Shown piece after piece: positions 46,901-58,759 of a stretch of 64,000 bases of DNA. The translations under genes and the position numbers were made by a program. The first letter of the stretch is position 1, and each line of letters begins with the position of its first letter. The stretch is from Deuterostichococcus epilithicus (lineage: Eukaryota > Chlorophyta > Trebouxiophyceae > Prasiolales > Stichococcaceae), in assembly GCA_033439295.1 (NCBI GenBank), contig JAVTLE010000018.1, positions 248,001-312,000 of the forward strand. The letters are read 5' to 3'. Under the pieces are notes generated by a model. The model was given only the letters and a program-made list of their open reading frames with translations, was not told the origin of the DNA and searched no databases.

Positions 46901-49900
46901 GCCGGCGGCGTCGCAGGCCGGGTCGCTCTTTGCCCCACGCCGCCCCAGCGACGGCGATGCCGGTGACTGCGTCTGGTCCGACGCCTGCATCGTAATGCTC
47001 ACAGCAACGTGTGTGAACATCGTCGTGCGAGATCTGGATGATGGAAATTGTGATCTGCACGATATCCTCGCTGGCAGCGTCGGGATTGCTCTTCTTCTGT
47101 GGCCCTGCAGATGCAAAATTGGTACCTGAAACAGGAGGCCCAATAGCTGCACGTCTGCAGCCGTGGCACGCCTGCTGCAAGCACGATTGAAAGCATGCGC
47201 TTGCCCAGCAACATCGCAGACTCGAGCGCACTTGCCGCTGTTGCCAGCTTGTGGCCAATGCGGCTGGTCTGTCCTTTCTGTCGGGTGCACAACGCGTCTG
47301 GTCAGCCAGCATCATGCACTTCACCAAATGTCCATGAGCACTGCGAGTGCCCTCAGTCATTCATATCAGCGAAAACGTGCTTCCGTTTGCTCGTGCACGA
47401 GGCTCCTTGGCGGCCTAGTCGTTGGGGCGGGGACCAAGTGTTCCGTCATTCACAAGCTCCTGTCCAGGGTTGTTGAAGCACTCACCGATTCCTCTGCGGC
47501 CTCGCGGGTGAGGCGGGCGCCGCGCTCCGCGGCAGCGACCTCCGCCTGGTAGCTTGCAAGGCGCTCCGCCTGCTCGCGGCACCGCTCCGACGTTGCAGCG
47601 TGACCGGCAGCCTCGTTGTTGCCGGCATCGTCGTCGCCGTCTGCCTGCTTGCATAGCGCATATAGTGTGAATGACAGATTCAAAATTCGATCCGCCTGGC
47701 AGCTCACCCGGCGCACTAGCTGCTCTCGGCGCCGCTCTGGCGGCAAGGCGTCGCCACCGCCGGCGGCAGTGGCGACGGCGCCGTCTGCCTACTTGTAGAC
47801 GAGAAGCAGCAGGAGCTGCTTGGAATAGCTGGATCGATTCTGCCTGCTAATGGCTGGTTGGGGACGCCGCCTGCTTGCAGCGCCGCTTTGAGAGTTGCAG
47901 CGCCGCCGGCGTTGGCACCGTCCTTCTGACTACGAACAGCTAGATGACGGGTAGTGGCTATGTCGACACAGGCAAAGCAAGCTTAACGCCGATCGACCTG
48001 GTCGCTGCCACCGCATATTGCGGGGCGTAAATCTGGTCAGCAGCCCAATGCGCATGCTCTTGGCATTCTCTGCTGGCACCACGACACCCACGCTGGACAG
48101 TGACGATTGACAGATCTGTTTGTATGCAGACCGGTAGAGCCTGAGTTTGCTTTTAGAGCAGTGGAGGCCACACCTGCGGAGGCAAGTTCACTTCGCCGTC
48201 ATCCCCACGCTCGTTGCCGCGTGCAGGGCTGCTGACGGCAACTGAGTCGTGGCCACCAACCGCGCTGCGGCCGCCAGGCAGGGCCACTCCGTTGGCTGCG
48301 GGTGCCGCCGCCGTGCGCGGTGCTGGCCTGCTGGCGCCAGCCACTGGCTCTGCCGCCTGGGCACAGACTCACCAAAGATCACGTGAGGGCACTGAGGTAC
48401 ACCATGCACTTTGGTGAGGCACCATTGCCCAGCTGTCCTGCGTTGCCCCTCCTCCACTGCAGCAGTTTCGTTATCCACAGCGCCCGCTGCCGACAGCAAA
48501 TGATGGCCATGCATAGAGGTTCATTATGCAGGTTTGATTGAGCAATGGAAGAGATTGTAAACACGTGTGCACCATCCTGCCGGAGGGGCCGGGGCCGGTG
48601 GAGGGGTTGCCGCCGGTGCTGCGCCGGAAGCTGAGGCGCCCGAGGCGGGGGCCGCCGCTGGAAGGCGGCTTGGCCAGCGGCAGCCGCTGGTGCAGCGGGC
48701 TCACCCTGCGCACCGACCAGTGTACTCCAGTACTCATGCGTGTCCGGTGCAGGCTCACGCTCAGGAGGTCGTTTGGCTGGATGGTGGCGCCTCGCCGCCT
48801 GGCCAGCAGTCGCTGGTGCAATGGGCTCACCCTGCGCAGAAGTGACGTGAGGAGCAGAAGTGTTGTCCGACCTGTTGCCACGCTCCGTGCCTGGCGACCC
48901 GAAGTGCTGGCTGCACGAATCTTTGCAGCAGACGGGGCGGTTGAAAACGAGAAAGGCCCGAGGGCGCTCACGTAGACATCTTGGGGCGGCGGCCACTGGT
49001 CGGATGCGGGGCAGGGGTGATCTCCTGCGGCTGCGGGGACGGCGCCGTGGGCGGCGGAGGGTTCTGAGCGTTCGCCACCAGAATGCCCACCTGTGATTTA
49101 GGAGCAATTGCTGTCAAATCAGGAAAGCTTTGCCGAGCCGCCTGGCAAGGCTGTGTGCTGCAGTGCCTGCACCTGCGAAAGCTGCTCATACCCGAGCAGC
49201 CGTCCTGGCTGTGCTTGTCAAGGGCGACATCGAAAACAAACAGCAGCGTGGGCCCTCGCCTGGCATGCCGCTGAAAGCGGCGGTGCGAGCGCACTGCGAG
49301 ACATGCAGAGACGTCGGGATGGTTGAGGCGCACCTGCCGTACCGAGCTAAGGACCTGTGCAAATGTGTCCTGGTCAAACTTGAATGTCACCTCAAGCGGC
49401 CTGCAGCGTCAGCATAGGGTTGTATGGTGAGTCAGCCATGGATGTTTCTGCAGCTGCCTCAGTCAATGCTGCCGCCGGCAGGTGTCAGCATCTCTTACAG
49501 ATCAACGACATGTAGTGCCAAAGCAGTGAAGTTCTGCTCCCCGGATCGTGGGTTTGTGCCCGTGACAAGGTGTGGACTCGCGGATGTGTCCCCGCAGAAC
49601 AAGAGGATCCACCCAGGCAGGGTCAGCGCACCAGCCGATGCTGGCGCGCAGGGCCTTGGACAGTGCGGTCGCATGCCCCGCCGGCAGCCTGAAGCGCAGC
49701 AACGGCATGGTGCCAGCGGCAAGCGCCTCGGCGGTGTCCTTGGGCAGCAGGCACTCTGCATGCGCAGCAACAGGCAGATGCAGGTCAATAGCCGTTGATC
49801 AGCAAAAACAGCAATCTGCAAAGGCTTGCAGCTTTGAAAGCAGAGAGGCTGCACAATGTGCAGTGAGTGGGTGATGGTTGGTAAGCGTGCCAGCAAGCTC

Positions 49901-52900
49901 GACGCTCGGCCTGCGAGTGTGGCGCTCTCATGGTATGAGACCAGTTGCACCACGTTGAGCGCCTTACAGTGGCCTCTGCAGCAGGGAGTGGGCAATGCCA
50001 TGCGCCGCGCAGGACATGGATCGCCACTCATCGCAATGAGCGGCTATCTGATTGGCAGAGGCGCCGGCTGCAGCTGCAGTAAGAGAATGCTCGCCGTTGG
50101 GAAAGTCCACGACCTCCGGCGCCCCCTCGGGATCGGCCTCCGACAGCACCACGACGCTGGCGTTCTCGCTCCCGAAGTCCACCTGTGTGCACCGGGCGCA
50201 GCGCCACTGACGGCGCCTCCAAATGGCACAGACCGCCATGATGCAGCTGCGTCGTTGGATGCAATCTATGTGTCGAACTGGCGACGCTTGGCGCCAGCGA
50301 GCAGGCCAGTCAGTCGCAGTTCATGCAGGCGCTGCCAATGCGGGCATGCACTCCTGCCTGCTGCACTTGGAAACAGCAGGGTCTGCACCGCCTCCAGAAA
50401 CAACCTACTCAACAGCCGCCTTCCCTCGGTGAGCTGCCAGCCGGAGGGCGCTTGCATGCACAAGCCCAATCAAAGCAAGCGGTCAGACGATGAGCGCTCA
50501 GATACGAAGATCGCTGAGACAGACTCTTGACAACAAATCAAAGGGCCTTGCAGGACGCACCCAGTCGCTGGGCAGCTGCACGCCGGCGCCGTCGGCGAGG
50601 CTGACGCGCGTCGCGCGGAAGGAGTGCACTGTTGCTGCGAGCCCCAGCTCCCGGTTGTGCAACATCACGATGTTGCGCATCTCTGCCGTGAAGTCCTCGA
50701 TCTGTGGCGCTCGCACTTCGGGTCAGAGCCGGCGGTTGCATGCAGCGGCAGCATGCATGCGCCGGCCCGATCAAAATGTGGTGGATTGGACCCGGCATCC
50801 TGCCTTTAATTGCTCTCAGTCCACGTTTCGCACGCTCGTGTGTAGTATGTGGCACTTCAACGGACGCCAGGCTAAGGGCCAGTGTCAGGACCCTGCGCTG
50901 AGGTTTGTACCACACCACGTGAATGCCTGTGCATGCAGCAGTGCACAGGAAGGGCGCTCGCCTTGCTCCCCAGGTCGAGAGCGGCTTTCAAGGCTTCGGC
51001 AGCCTGCAGAGAGTGGAATGGTTGCGATCAGACACTACGAATGCACAATGTCGACTCGATCGGACGAAAGGAAGACGAAAGGAAGCTCGTCTTGCATGCA
51101 TCAAGAATGCGCAGGGCGCGCGTGCGTTGCATGTCGTGGTTGCAGTGGTGCATGCATGCTGGCAACATTTTCTGAGCACCAACCAGCCCCTTCCAATCAA
51201 TTGATGCATGCATCCGAGAGCCCGACACAGGCCTCGGTTGTCTGTGCCATGTGACTGCACCTTGGCGGGTAGCTTTGCAGCGGTTGCCAGGTCCATGTTT
51301 CCCATCATACGGCAGGTCCTGCGGCATCGGGACAATCGACAAAGTCAATGCAGGGTCTCATCTAAGGGCGTGGTGCACGCTTGTCCTCGTGCTTGCTGAC
51401 ATGCGCCGGCAAAGCAGTAGACCCGTGCATGCACGCGAAGGCGCGGTCAGGTCTTGCTGTGCAGCGTCCGTGAGCAAGCAGAGCGGCAGCAGGAAGCAGG
51501 CGGCACCTGTACAGCACTTCCAGGAGGTCCAGCTGCGTGGCAAAGTCGCCGCAGTCGCCCAGGCAGGTGCCGAACAGGCGCGGAGCCGCCGCCGCGCTCG
51601 CCAGCAGGTGGCAGTTGGCCCGACAGTACAGGACAAGCTCAACCAGCGTCTGGCTCGCCGCCCGCTGCACTTCCAGCGGCAGGGTCCTGCAGTGATGACA
51701 ATTGCCGCTGTGGGGCCAATGGATCTGGAGCGAATGAATCTGGACGATGACTGCTGCATGGAGCACTAGGCAGCCCGACAGCAGGCCGCGTCCGTGGCAT
51801 GCATGCTCACTAGCATCCTGCCCTGCGATGCGACCTGTCAACAGCGCCGGCGAGGGACCTGCGCTTCAGCGATGCAAAGGGTGGACCATGCAAGCAGAAG
51901 GCAGCTGGCAAGGCGGAATGCGCCGACGCTCCATCACAGCAGAGTCGGATTCATTTCAGGCAACACAGGAATGGCACCTCCGCCAAAAGGGAAAGTGAGG
52001 GCACACGTGCGGGAGGTGAGGTACTCGACCAGGCGGTGAATCCAGTGCGGCCCGGCCGCCTCCCGCCCCAGGCGCTTCAGGATCTTCTGCTTGCCGCTGC
52101 CTGCTTCAGGGCGCAATGGCGGGCGTCTCAGCTGCTGACAGTCAATACACGAGTGTCCTGTCTTGTCCGGGTGAATACATTAGGCAGGCACAACAGATGG
52201 TCATGGGGCCCAGCTGGCGGCGGGACCACTACTCCACAGAGTCCAGACGCTACAGCTGACAGGGCAGACAACCGCCGCTACTCCAAGACCAGGGTCCGCA
52301 TCACGTGCAGGGCGGCAGCGGTGGCGTAGTTTCCTTGACCGTGGTGAGGTGCCGCATCCCACGACAAGCGACATCACCTCTGGCGACATCGAAGACGGCC
52401 AGGTCCTGCACAGCGTGCAATACCACAACGGCCGCATCGCCCTCCTCAAGGTCGACGTCTGCCGAAACGGTGCGCGCCCAGCTGTCCCAGGCGCCAGCCA
52501 GCAGCGCCGCATACGTCGATGCCGTCAGCGCCTGCATGGCAGAAGCAAGTGCCGTTTTGGCAGGGGCCACAGGCTTCAGTGTGCTGAGTACGGATCCCGC
52601 GCAGGGGCTGCATGCGGCTGGGGGTGACAGATCAACAGCAGCAGCAATGACCTGCGTGCTGTCAGACGGGCGACTGGTTTGCGCGTCTTTTGACTGCACT
52701 GGGTGTGGTCGCTGCTGCAGGCTACAGATGCTTGACAGATGTGCACATTAATCTCGAGCATGCCAGACACGCATTGAGGACCATGTCGAAAGGAGGAGTC
52801 GCAAGACGCGGCGGCGGCCGCACCTGGCCGAGCGAGTCATCAAAGTCGCGTGGCACGAGGCCCAGGAGTGCCTTCACGATGTCGATGTCCCCCATGTTCA

Positions 52901-53582
52901 CCGCCTGGAAGGACGCCCATGCAGACACTTTGCTAGTGCACAATGTGAAGTGCGCAATGACGCTGCCTGGCGGCGGCAGAGTCGATCAGTGCACGCTGGC
53001 TGTTTCAAACTGCTTGCCAGAAGACTACTTACTGGCGGCATGATGCCCTCGATGAGGCAGCAGCACACGATGACGGCAATGCTGCTGGTGAACCCAGACA
53101 GCATGCCGTGCTGGTGCATGCCTGCAGTCCAAGGCATCGCCGCACGCTATGTCGTCTTGGGCACAGCAGAGGAGCAGAGGAACGAGTAGCAGCACGAGAG
53201 GAGGAACAGCAGCAGCATAACCACCATTCCTGTGGTTCAGCAGATTCGGTTATGAAAGCAAGCGGTCAAGGCACACCTGCCCCAGGGTGCGGACGAGGGC
53301 CTTGACATCCTTGTCGTTCCTGATGTTGAGCTCCTTCTCCGCCTTCGCCAGTGCCGTTCGCAGTGCCTCCGCATCCAGCGAGCCGTCCGCCGCAGCTGCG
53401 CCGTCCAGCATGGCCTGCACAAAGGCAGGGGCCTCCGTCGAACGAGGGCTTGTGCCCGTCCCGTGGGCCTTCCCTCCGGTGAGCAACACACCAAGCACCG
53501 TGTCCAGGCCGTAATGTATCCCAGACGTGGCAAACTTGACGCGCTGCACCTGCACGCTGTCGGCAGCCTGCTGCCTAGTCAT
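37946..53582 (-). CDS. SYCP2-like meiotic chromosome-axis protein (large multi-exon gene)
   Basis: Best guess: a relative of SYCP2, which organises the meiotic chromosome axis. Well-phased exons: 53582-53277, 53110-53033, 52904-52824, 52531-52378, 52100-52007, a fragment from 51686, 51318-51261, 51003-50947, 50701-50561, one from 50182, about 49755-49632, 49400-49334, 49090-48972, one from 48705. Further exons continue to a terminal one ending at 37946. The N-terminal helical part carries LGDCGDFATQLDLLEVLYRC (compare SYCP2 DAGDYDLQVGIVEALCRM). IEDFTAEMRNIVMLHN and VDFGSENASVVVLS then align with the SYCP2 Spt16M-like region, as does PLLRFRLPAGHATALSKALR. A very long disordered Ala/Pro/Ser region follows with acidic patches (SSSEEEESASEYEG), basic patches (TKRKR), a KEN box and AT-hook-like KARGRGA. 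The C-terminus is predicted coiled coil (EQAATVEQAAALTAQY) ending MKMLQELGLA. Unity of the gene across 15.6 kb is inferred; it could be two genes. Confidence 0.55.
38507..38550 (-). repeat. Copy of an exon start (Ala/Glu-rich) in the SYCP2-like gene
   Basis: A run of gcggag repeats leading into ggcaagg mirrors the exon start ggcggagggcaaattcggcg at about 38410-38435. It may be a slipped simple repeat instead of a true exon-edge duplicate. Confidence 0.45.
39345..39372 (-). repeat. Copy of an exon 3' end in the SYCP2-like gene
   Basis: The exon end encoding LHDELEQ with its GT donor (about 39464-39491) is repeated 117 bp further along as a version reading LHIEPEQ followed by gtgc. A weaker third trace lies near 39276. 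Confidence 0.7.
43614..43622 (-). other. KEN box codons in the SYCP2-like gene
   Basis: The exon at about 43651-43556 encodes VQDKENSAPAPSAKARAQP. KEN followed by small and proline residues in a disordered region is the usual context for APC/C-dependent degradation, which would suit a cell-cycle-limited axis protein. Presence of the motif is seen; its use is inference. Confidence 0.45.
48790..48836 (-). repeat. Copy of an exon start in the SYCP2-like gene
   Basis: Acceptor and exon start (exon begins at 48705, reading VSPLHQRLPLAK) are repeated 126 bp upstream on the minus strand, where the copy reads VSPLHQRLLAR. The shift is 42 codons and the frame stays open between the copies. Confidence 0.8.
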
Positions 53583-54512
53583 GGCAACCCGTCCAGGCTG
53601 CAGCTAAAGCTGTGAGCCTGCCCAGTATGCTGCTCGCGCCGGGCCCCGCGCGTTGTAGAAGATGAAATGCGCTCCGCAATCGTAGTCGCGGCAGGCCGCT
53701 GGCAAGTCTGTCCGGTCGCTGCGAAGGTCGCTGTGCGAGCAGGGGGATCTCGGCGCCCTTTATTCCGCCATACAATGCTGCAGCGCTGCGACCGGCCGAG
53801 CGTCGCAATGGCGTCACGACACCTGTGTAAGGCTTGCTGCTGACACTCGCACAATTTTTCTGCTGCTCCTCACGAAGGAAAGTCGTACCTACATGCAGTT
53901 TAACGCGCAGCACGGCAGATTACGTCAACAGCAAGTCACAAAGAGGAGGAGTGGCCTACCTCATCAAATAGGACGACTGCATCGGACTGCTTTCAGTGAG
54001 ATGTGTTGCATGCAGAGGACGCAAGGTGCTCTGCTCTAAAACGGCCTACTGTACAAGCTGTGGGCAACTGCAAAACCGCTATGGCGGCAGACGCGCTTCA
54101 CCCGCCCGCCGCTGGTCAACCAAAAAGAGACAGTCTGTCTGTGGTTCAAATTCCAACTGTTCCACTCAAGACGCTCTCTCAAAATTCCCACTCGCATGTG
54201 CGAGTGGCGGCGAACGGGTCTTGAGTCGAGTGCCAGGCCGGAGGCCGTGCAGGGGTGTCAAATTGATTGCGGGCGCACGGCAGTATTTGAGTAGGGGAAC
54301 AGCAGATCCAGCAAACGCAGCTGGCCTGCCGCATGCTCGTGTTTGCCTACATCATTGTCAGTGGCCGCACACAGAAGCTGCGGCCAGCCAGCGACGACGT
54401 CCACGCCCTTGCCAGGCGGCGTGCCGCTCGCAGCCGGTCAGCATGACGCTGTCTCGGTGGCCACTCCAGTGATCGTTGGCAGGCCTCCAGGCCCTGCCTG
54501 ACGCCCAGCGGC
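53583..54512. other. Intergenic region upstream of the SYCP2-like gene
   Basis: Lies between the 3' end of the TMEM184-like gene and the start of the SYCP2-like gene, both on the minus strand. No gene or clear regulatory motif recognised; it should contain the SYCP2-like promoter. Confidence 0.45.
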
Positions 54513-54763
54513 TCACACAGAGTTTGAGCCGGCCTGCGAGGATGTGTACGGCAGCAGCGCCGCATCGTACCCAGCCTCGTCATCAAAGCCGGCCTGCAAG
54601 GGGGGTTCACAGAGCAAATCAGTACTGATGCCGCTTTCCCATGTTGCACAGCAGATGTGGGGCAGAGAGATCCGAGCCCTCGAATTGCGCCGCACTGAAC
54701 CAAGCCGCACAACCGATTGCTGCTGTGCTGCATGTGACGAGACTCGGCGACCGAGACGTGCCC

Positions 54764-57700
54764 TCACGCCCTGCAGTCACCTGCAGCACCGTGAAGGGAT
54801 GGGACCGTGCCGGGCTGCAGAGCCGCCACATTGCAGGTGCGCAGAACTCGCCCAGGCTGGTGGAAGAGGCTATGCTCGTGCACGGTGCCCCCCCAGACGC
54901 AGCGCGCCATACTGCAGACAACCGAAGGGCGACTCGCCTGGGGCCGCCGGCCGCCGCTAGCGGGGCTGAAGTAGCGCAGCAGGCTCATGGGCCCGGCCAC
55001 CACATTGGCGGAGGTGCGCTTGGCCGTCCGCCACGACGAGGTCGTCGCCTGTGCGGCAGCACCGACAAACATGTGGGGTGTGATGACGGAGGCAGGCACG
55101 CTCGTGAGGAAGGCGGAGCACCGGGCAGGTCACCACAGAAGGTGGCACGTGGGCATGCAGATGCCGCCGCGCTGCCAGCGCAGCCGCTTGGCGGCCCAGC
55201 AGCCAGCATGCGCCTGCAAAGCCGGCCCCAAGCCATGCAGGCGTTGCGCGCCGGCGTCTAAGCCACCGCTTTGCCGGCTCCTCTGAGGTACCGGCTCCAC
55301 TAAGATGCATTGAACATCCACTCGAACCTGCCCCTCCGACTGTCCATCTGTGCCGACTTCCGCAGTCTGACGCCAGGGACTGCGCGGCCCAGCTTTGGAC
55401 TTGATGTTCCCTGCTGACAGAGGGGCTGGAGCGCGCACATGGTGCAGGTTGTCGGTGGTGCGCTGCACGGTGTCGTCCACGACGCCTTGCACATCGTCCA
55501 CCACGTCTGTTACGTCGAACAGCTTCTTCAGGTTGCGCACCTGCGCCGCGGCAATGGGAGAGAAGGGGCATGTGAATCACATCTACTGATCACTCTTGCA
55601 CGGGTGGCTAGTAACCGTTCACGTGCTGATGAGGGCTCGGAACAATCAGAGGCCCAGCCAGTCAATTCTTTTGCAGATGTGTGCAAAACTCCGTGGCGGC
55701 ATATTGCAGGCTGCTTGCAGCATCAATGTGCGAATCCCGGCCAGAACAGCTCAGACTCTCGCACCATGCTGTGCAGTGGGCGCAGCTGAGAATGCCATTG
55801 AGAGGGGCACAGCCTCAAGAGCGCAACTCCAACAGTCTCTGGAAGGGTTTCTCCTGCGAGGCCGACTGCGAATGTCAAACTGCGCACCAGGCCGTGCGGT
55901 GGGTGCAGGGGATCGGTGTAATCGCTGGGCGGGAAGGCGTACGCATGTGCCAGTGCCGCCACAAACATCTCGATGCAGATGAGGAATTCCTGCGCACGGC
56001 GGGCCAGCACAGCGGTCAGAAGCCTGTCAGAGGGCGCTACGCGACGGCTGCTCAAACCGCAGCGCGACATTCGCACTTTTGAATGTAGGTATGCGGAGGA
56101 CTCGGATCAACATTGGCAGCCACATCGAGGTGGAGGTACGAATAGAAGGTGCCATGTGCTGGAAACAGGTTGCACGAAGCCGCACCTGCAGACCGGCGAC
56201 CACGTCATCGGCGTCGTATGTCGTCCACGACTCGTTGGCCCTGATGATGCCCACCGCCTGCGCAACAGGGTTTTGATCGACTCGACTCCGATCTACGGTT
56301 TGGACGCGCAGGACAACAGCGCGGCATGTAGGGGTGGCCTGGTTGCACCAGGTGCGTGGTCGCTTGTCACCATTTATGTGCGCGCGCCCGTGTGACAGCA
56401 GCCTCACTTCGTGAGGAAATCAGATGTGCAGTCCAGCAGAAAACTCGACGGCTGTGCGGCGCAGGGCCGCGGTGCTCCGCTGCCAAGGCTTTCCTCCTGC
56501 GCGCGGCTGACCTCCAACTGACAAGGCGGCGTGCGCCTGCCACGGTCGCAGGGTACAAGGGTTTGCAGCCCACCTGCAGGATGGCGATGCCGATGCCCTG
56601 CCAGTAGGTGAAGAAGATGACGCCCTTGATGCACAGGAACTTGGCCAGCGGCCGGATGGGCGCCAGCTCCGTCTTGCACGCCTGCGCGCGGCAGGGGGGT
56701 TTGAGGGGTTTCCTTTTGGGTGAGCGTTCAGCAGCATTGCGAGACGCCTTGTCGCTCGCACGAGGGCCAGCGACGCCCCACGGAACAGGCGCTGCGCGGA
56801 CCGGCGCCTCGTGCGTGGCACACGCCGCTGTTCCGAAAACGCCTGGGAGCCCCAGATGCCTGTCCTGTGCGCCGCATCCAACCACTGGTGCACACGCCTG
56901 CTGCCGCCCTGTCGCGCTCTCATTGAAGCGTTGCCACCTCACAGGAATGCTGCTGTGCGAGCTCCCAGCACCGTCTGACGCACATGGTTCTGAGCAGCAT
57001 CGGTCCGTCGCCCGCAGATTCCAGGCTGCCTCGGCCGTGACCCAAACATCTCCGCAGGCCAGACCCACCTGGTACATGAGGACGAGGCAGTAGAGCGCCC
57101 ACATCTGGCTTGTGGCATTGATGAAGGAGACATAGGTGTACAGGCTCGCAGGCCCCAGGCTGCCGTCGTCATAGGTGCCCAGCAGCATTGCGATGACGGT
57201 CACCACCGTCATCAGGGGCCGCAAGATGACGTAATTGAGCACGCCCTGCGCATTGAGAGTGTTGGCAATCTCCGTTTCGGCGCTTGCCGTCAGCACGGCG
57301 ATGGCGGCCGCCGCAGTCGTCAGCGGCCGCAGGATGACATAGCTCGGCATGCCGCGCGCGCGCAACTGGCAGTGTCAGCCCCAATACGAGCAGCAGGTCT
57401 GACGGCGTGCGAGCAGCACACACCGCACCCCAGCGTGAGCCACATGCCCCTTTCAGTTCAGACAAGGACAGCCTGCTTGCATCAGTGGCGACCCTTCTTG
57501 CACTGCGAGATGCTCCCCAGAGCTCCGGGCAAAAGCCAAAGTGCACAAACGACCTCCAGAGGAGGCGGGCTCATCTGCGAGGGCAAGGCGAGCGAGCGCA
57601 CACCTTCTTGCACTGCCAGAAGAACTCCTCGCCCATGGGCCACACGCGCAGCACGTACTGCACGCCCCACTGGTGCCCCAGGTCCGCCTTGGTGCTGAAG

Positions 57701-58759
57701 TAGGCGCCCACATCGCCGTACTCCTCCTGCGCGCCGCCAATCAAGTCAAACTGCCGCGAGGATGCTGTCCGACGAGACGGCAGACTCGTTGTGGAAACCC
57801 CACATGCCAATAGCGCCTTTGTGCTGCTGCGGAAGACGCCCACACTGCTTGCCTTGACGGTTGTGCTCGGGTCTCAGATACTGAGACTCCACATGGTCGG
57901 TTGGCCAGGCAGTGCCCGGGCCGCGTTTTCGCCCCGCGTCCGCCTTGGGCAATGCAGCACGGTATAACATTGGTGCACCTCCAGGTAGGCGATAAGGAAC
58001 ATGTAGAAGTTGTAGATGACGAAGGCCTCGTAGCATTCTCGGATGGGGTCCAGGAACAGCCGCGCATTGATGAAGCGCAGCGTCAGCAGGCTGCGCAAGG
58101 AGCATGCGCACATCTGCTCAGGGACAGGAAGCGACGGTGCAGATGAAAGGCTTCAGGAGGGCTGAGCACAGATAGCACACCGCACGCAGACTTGTGGAGA
58201 CGCAGATGCGGGTTAGGACCCACTGTCGTTCTGTGACGACAACAGACCATGTCACGGGAGGACGACACAGCCCTGCTGCCTCATGAATGTAGCACCTGTC
58301 CACGGCGTAGATGGGGACCATGAACAGGATGCGGATGATACGCGTCTGCAGCTTGGGCCGGTTAAAGTTCTCCAGGTGCATCGCAATCTCGTACAGGCTG
58401 ACCGGCAGGCTCAGCAGCACGAAAATGGTCGCCACGAAGAAGGCCTGCAAGCGCAACAGCAGGCCACGTCTACATGCGCTCCAGGTCAACATGCACGCGC
58501 CGGTTTTTCGCTCCCCAGGCCCATCGGCTTCGCAACAAAACGGGAAAGGCGCCGGCGGAGACTGACTTCAGTTGCAACAACGTAAAAATGCCGAGAAACT
58601 GAATCTGGTGCAGGACTGCTGACCGAGCCAGCTCACCTTGTAGTGCACAGACCAGTCGTGATTTTTGAAGTCGATGATGAGCACCGGCAAAGCTGCCAGC
58701 GTGGCCACCGCCACGAGACAGTACAGCGATCGGAACACGCGCCGCATGGTGATCTCCAT
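54764..58759 (-). CDS. TMEM184/Ost-alpha family seven-pass membrane protein
   Basis: Homologue of TMEM184 (DUF300, related to the organic solute transporter alpha subunit); in other eukaryotes these sit in plasma membrane, endosome or vacuole membranes and the substrate is often unknown. Exons in phase: 58759-58637, 58444-58296, 58090-57979, 57750-57604, 57245-57069, 56681-56574, 56257-56186, 55989-55888, 55540-55439 and one from 55048. Family motifs: SLPVSLYEIAMHLENFNRP, MVPIYAVD, IRECYEAFVIYNFY, VILRPLMTVVTVIAML, FLCIKGVIFFTYWQGIGI, EFLICIEMFVAALAHAYAF. The C-terminus is uncertain: the last exon may run to the stop at 54764, or splice after about 54912 to an exon ending at 54513 (AGFDDEAGYDAALLPYTSSQ). 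The intron before exon 5 holds an open, in-frame copy of its start. The gene is divergent from EF-P. Confidence 0.9.
57310..57353 (-). repeat. Copy of the start of TMEM184-like exon 5
   Basis: The exon start encoding GVLNYVILRPLMT (from 57245) is repeated 108 bp (36 codons) upstream on the minus strand as GMPSYVILRPLTT. The frame is open from the copy through to the true exon. The copy keeps the RPLTT form that is common in the family, where the exon has RPLMT. Confidence 0.85.
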
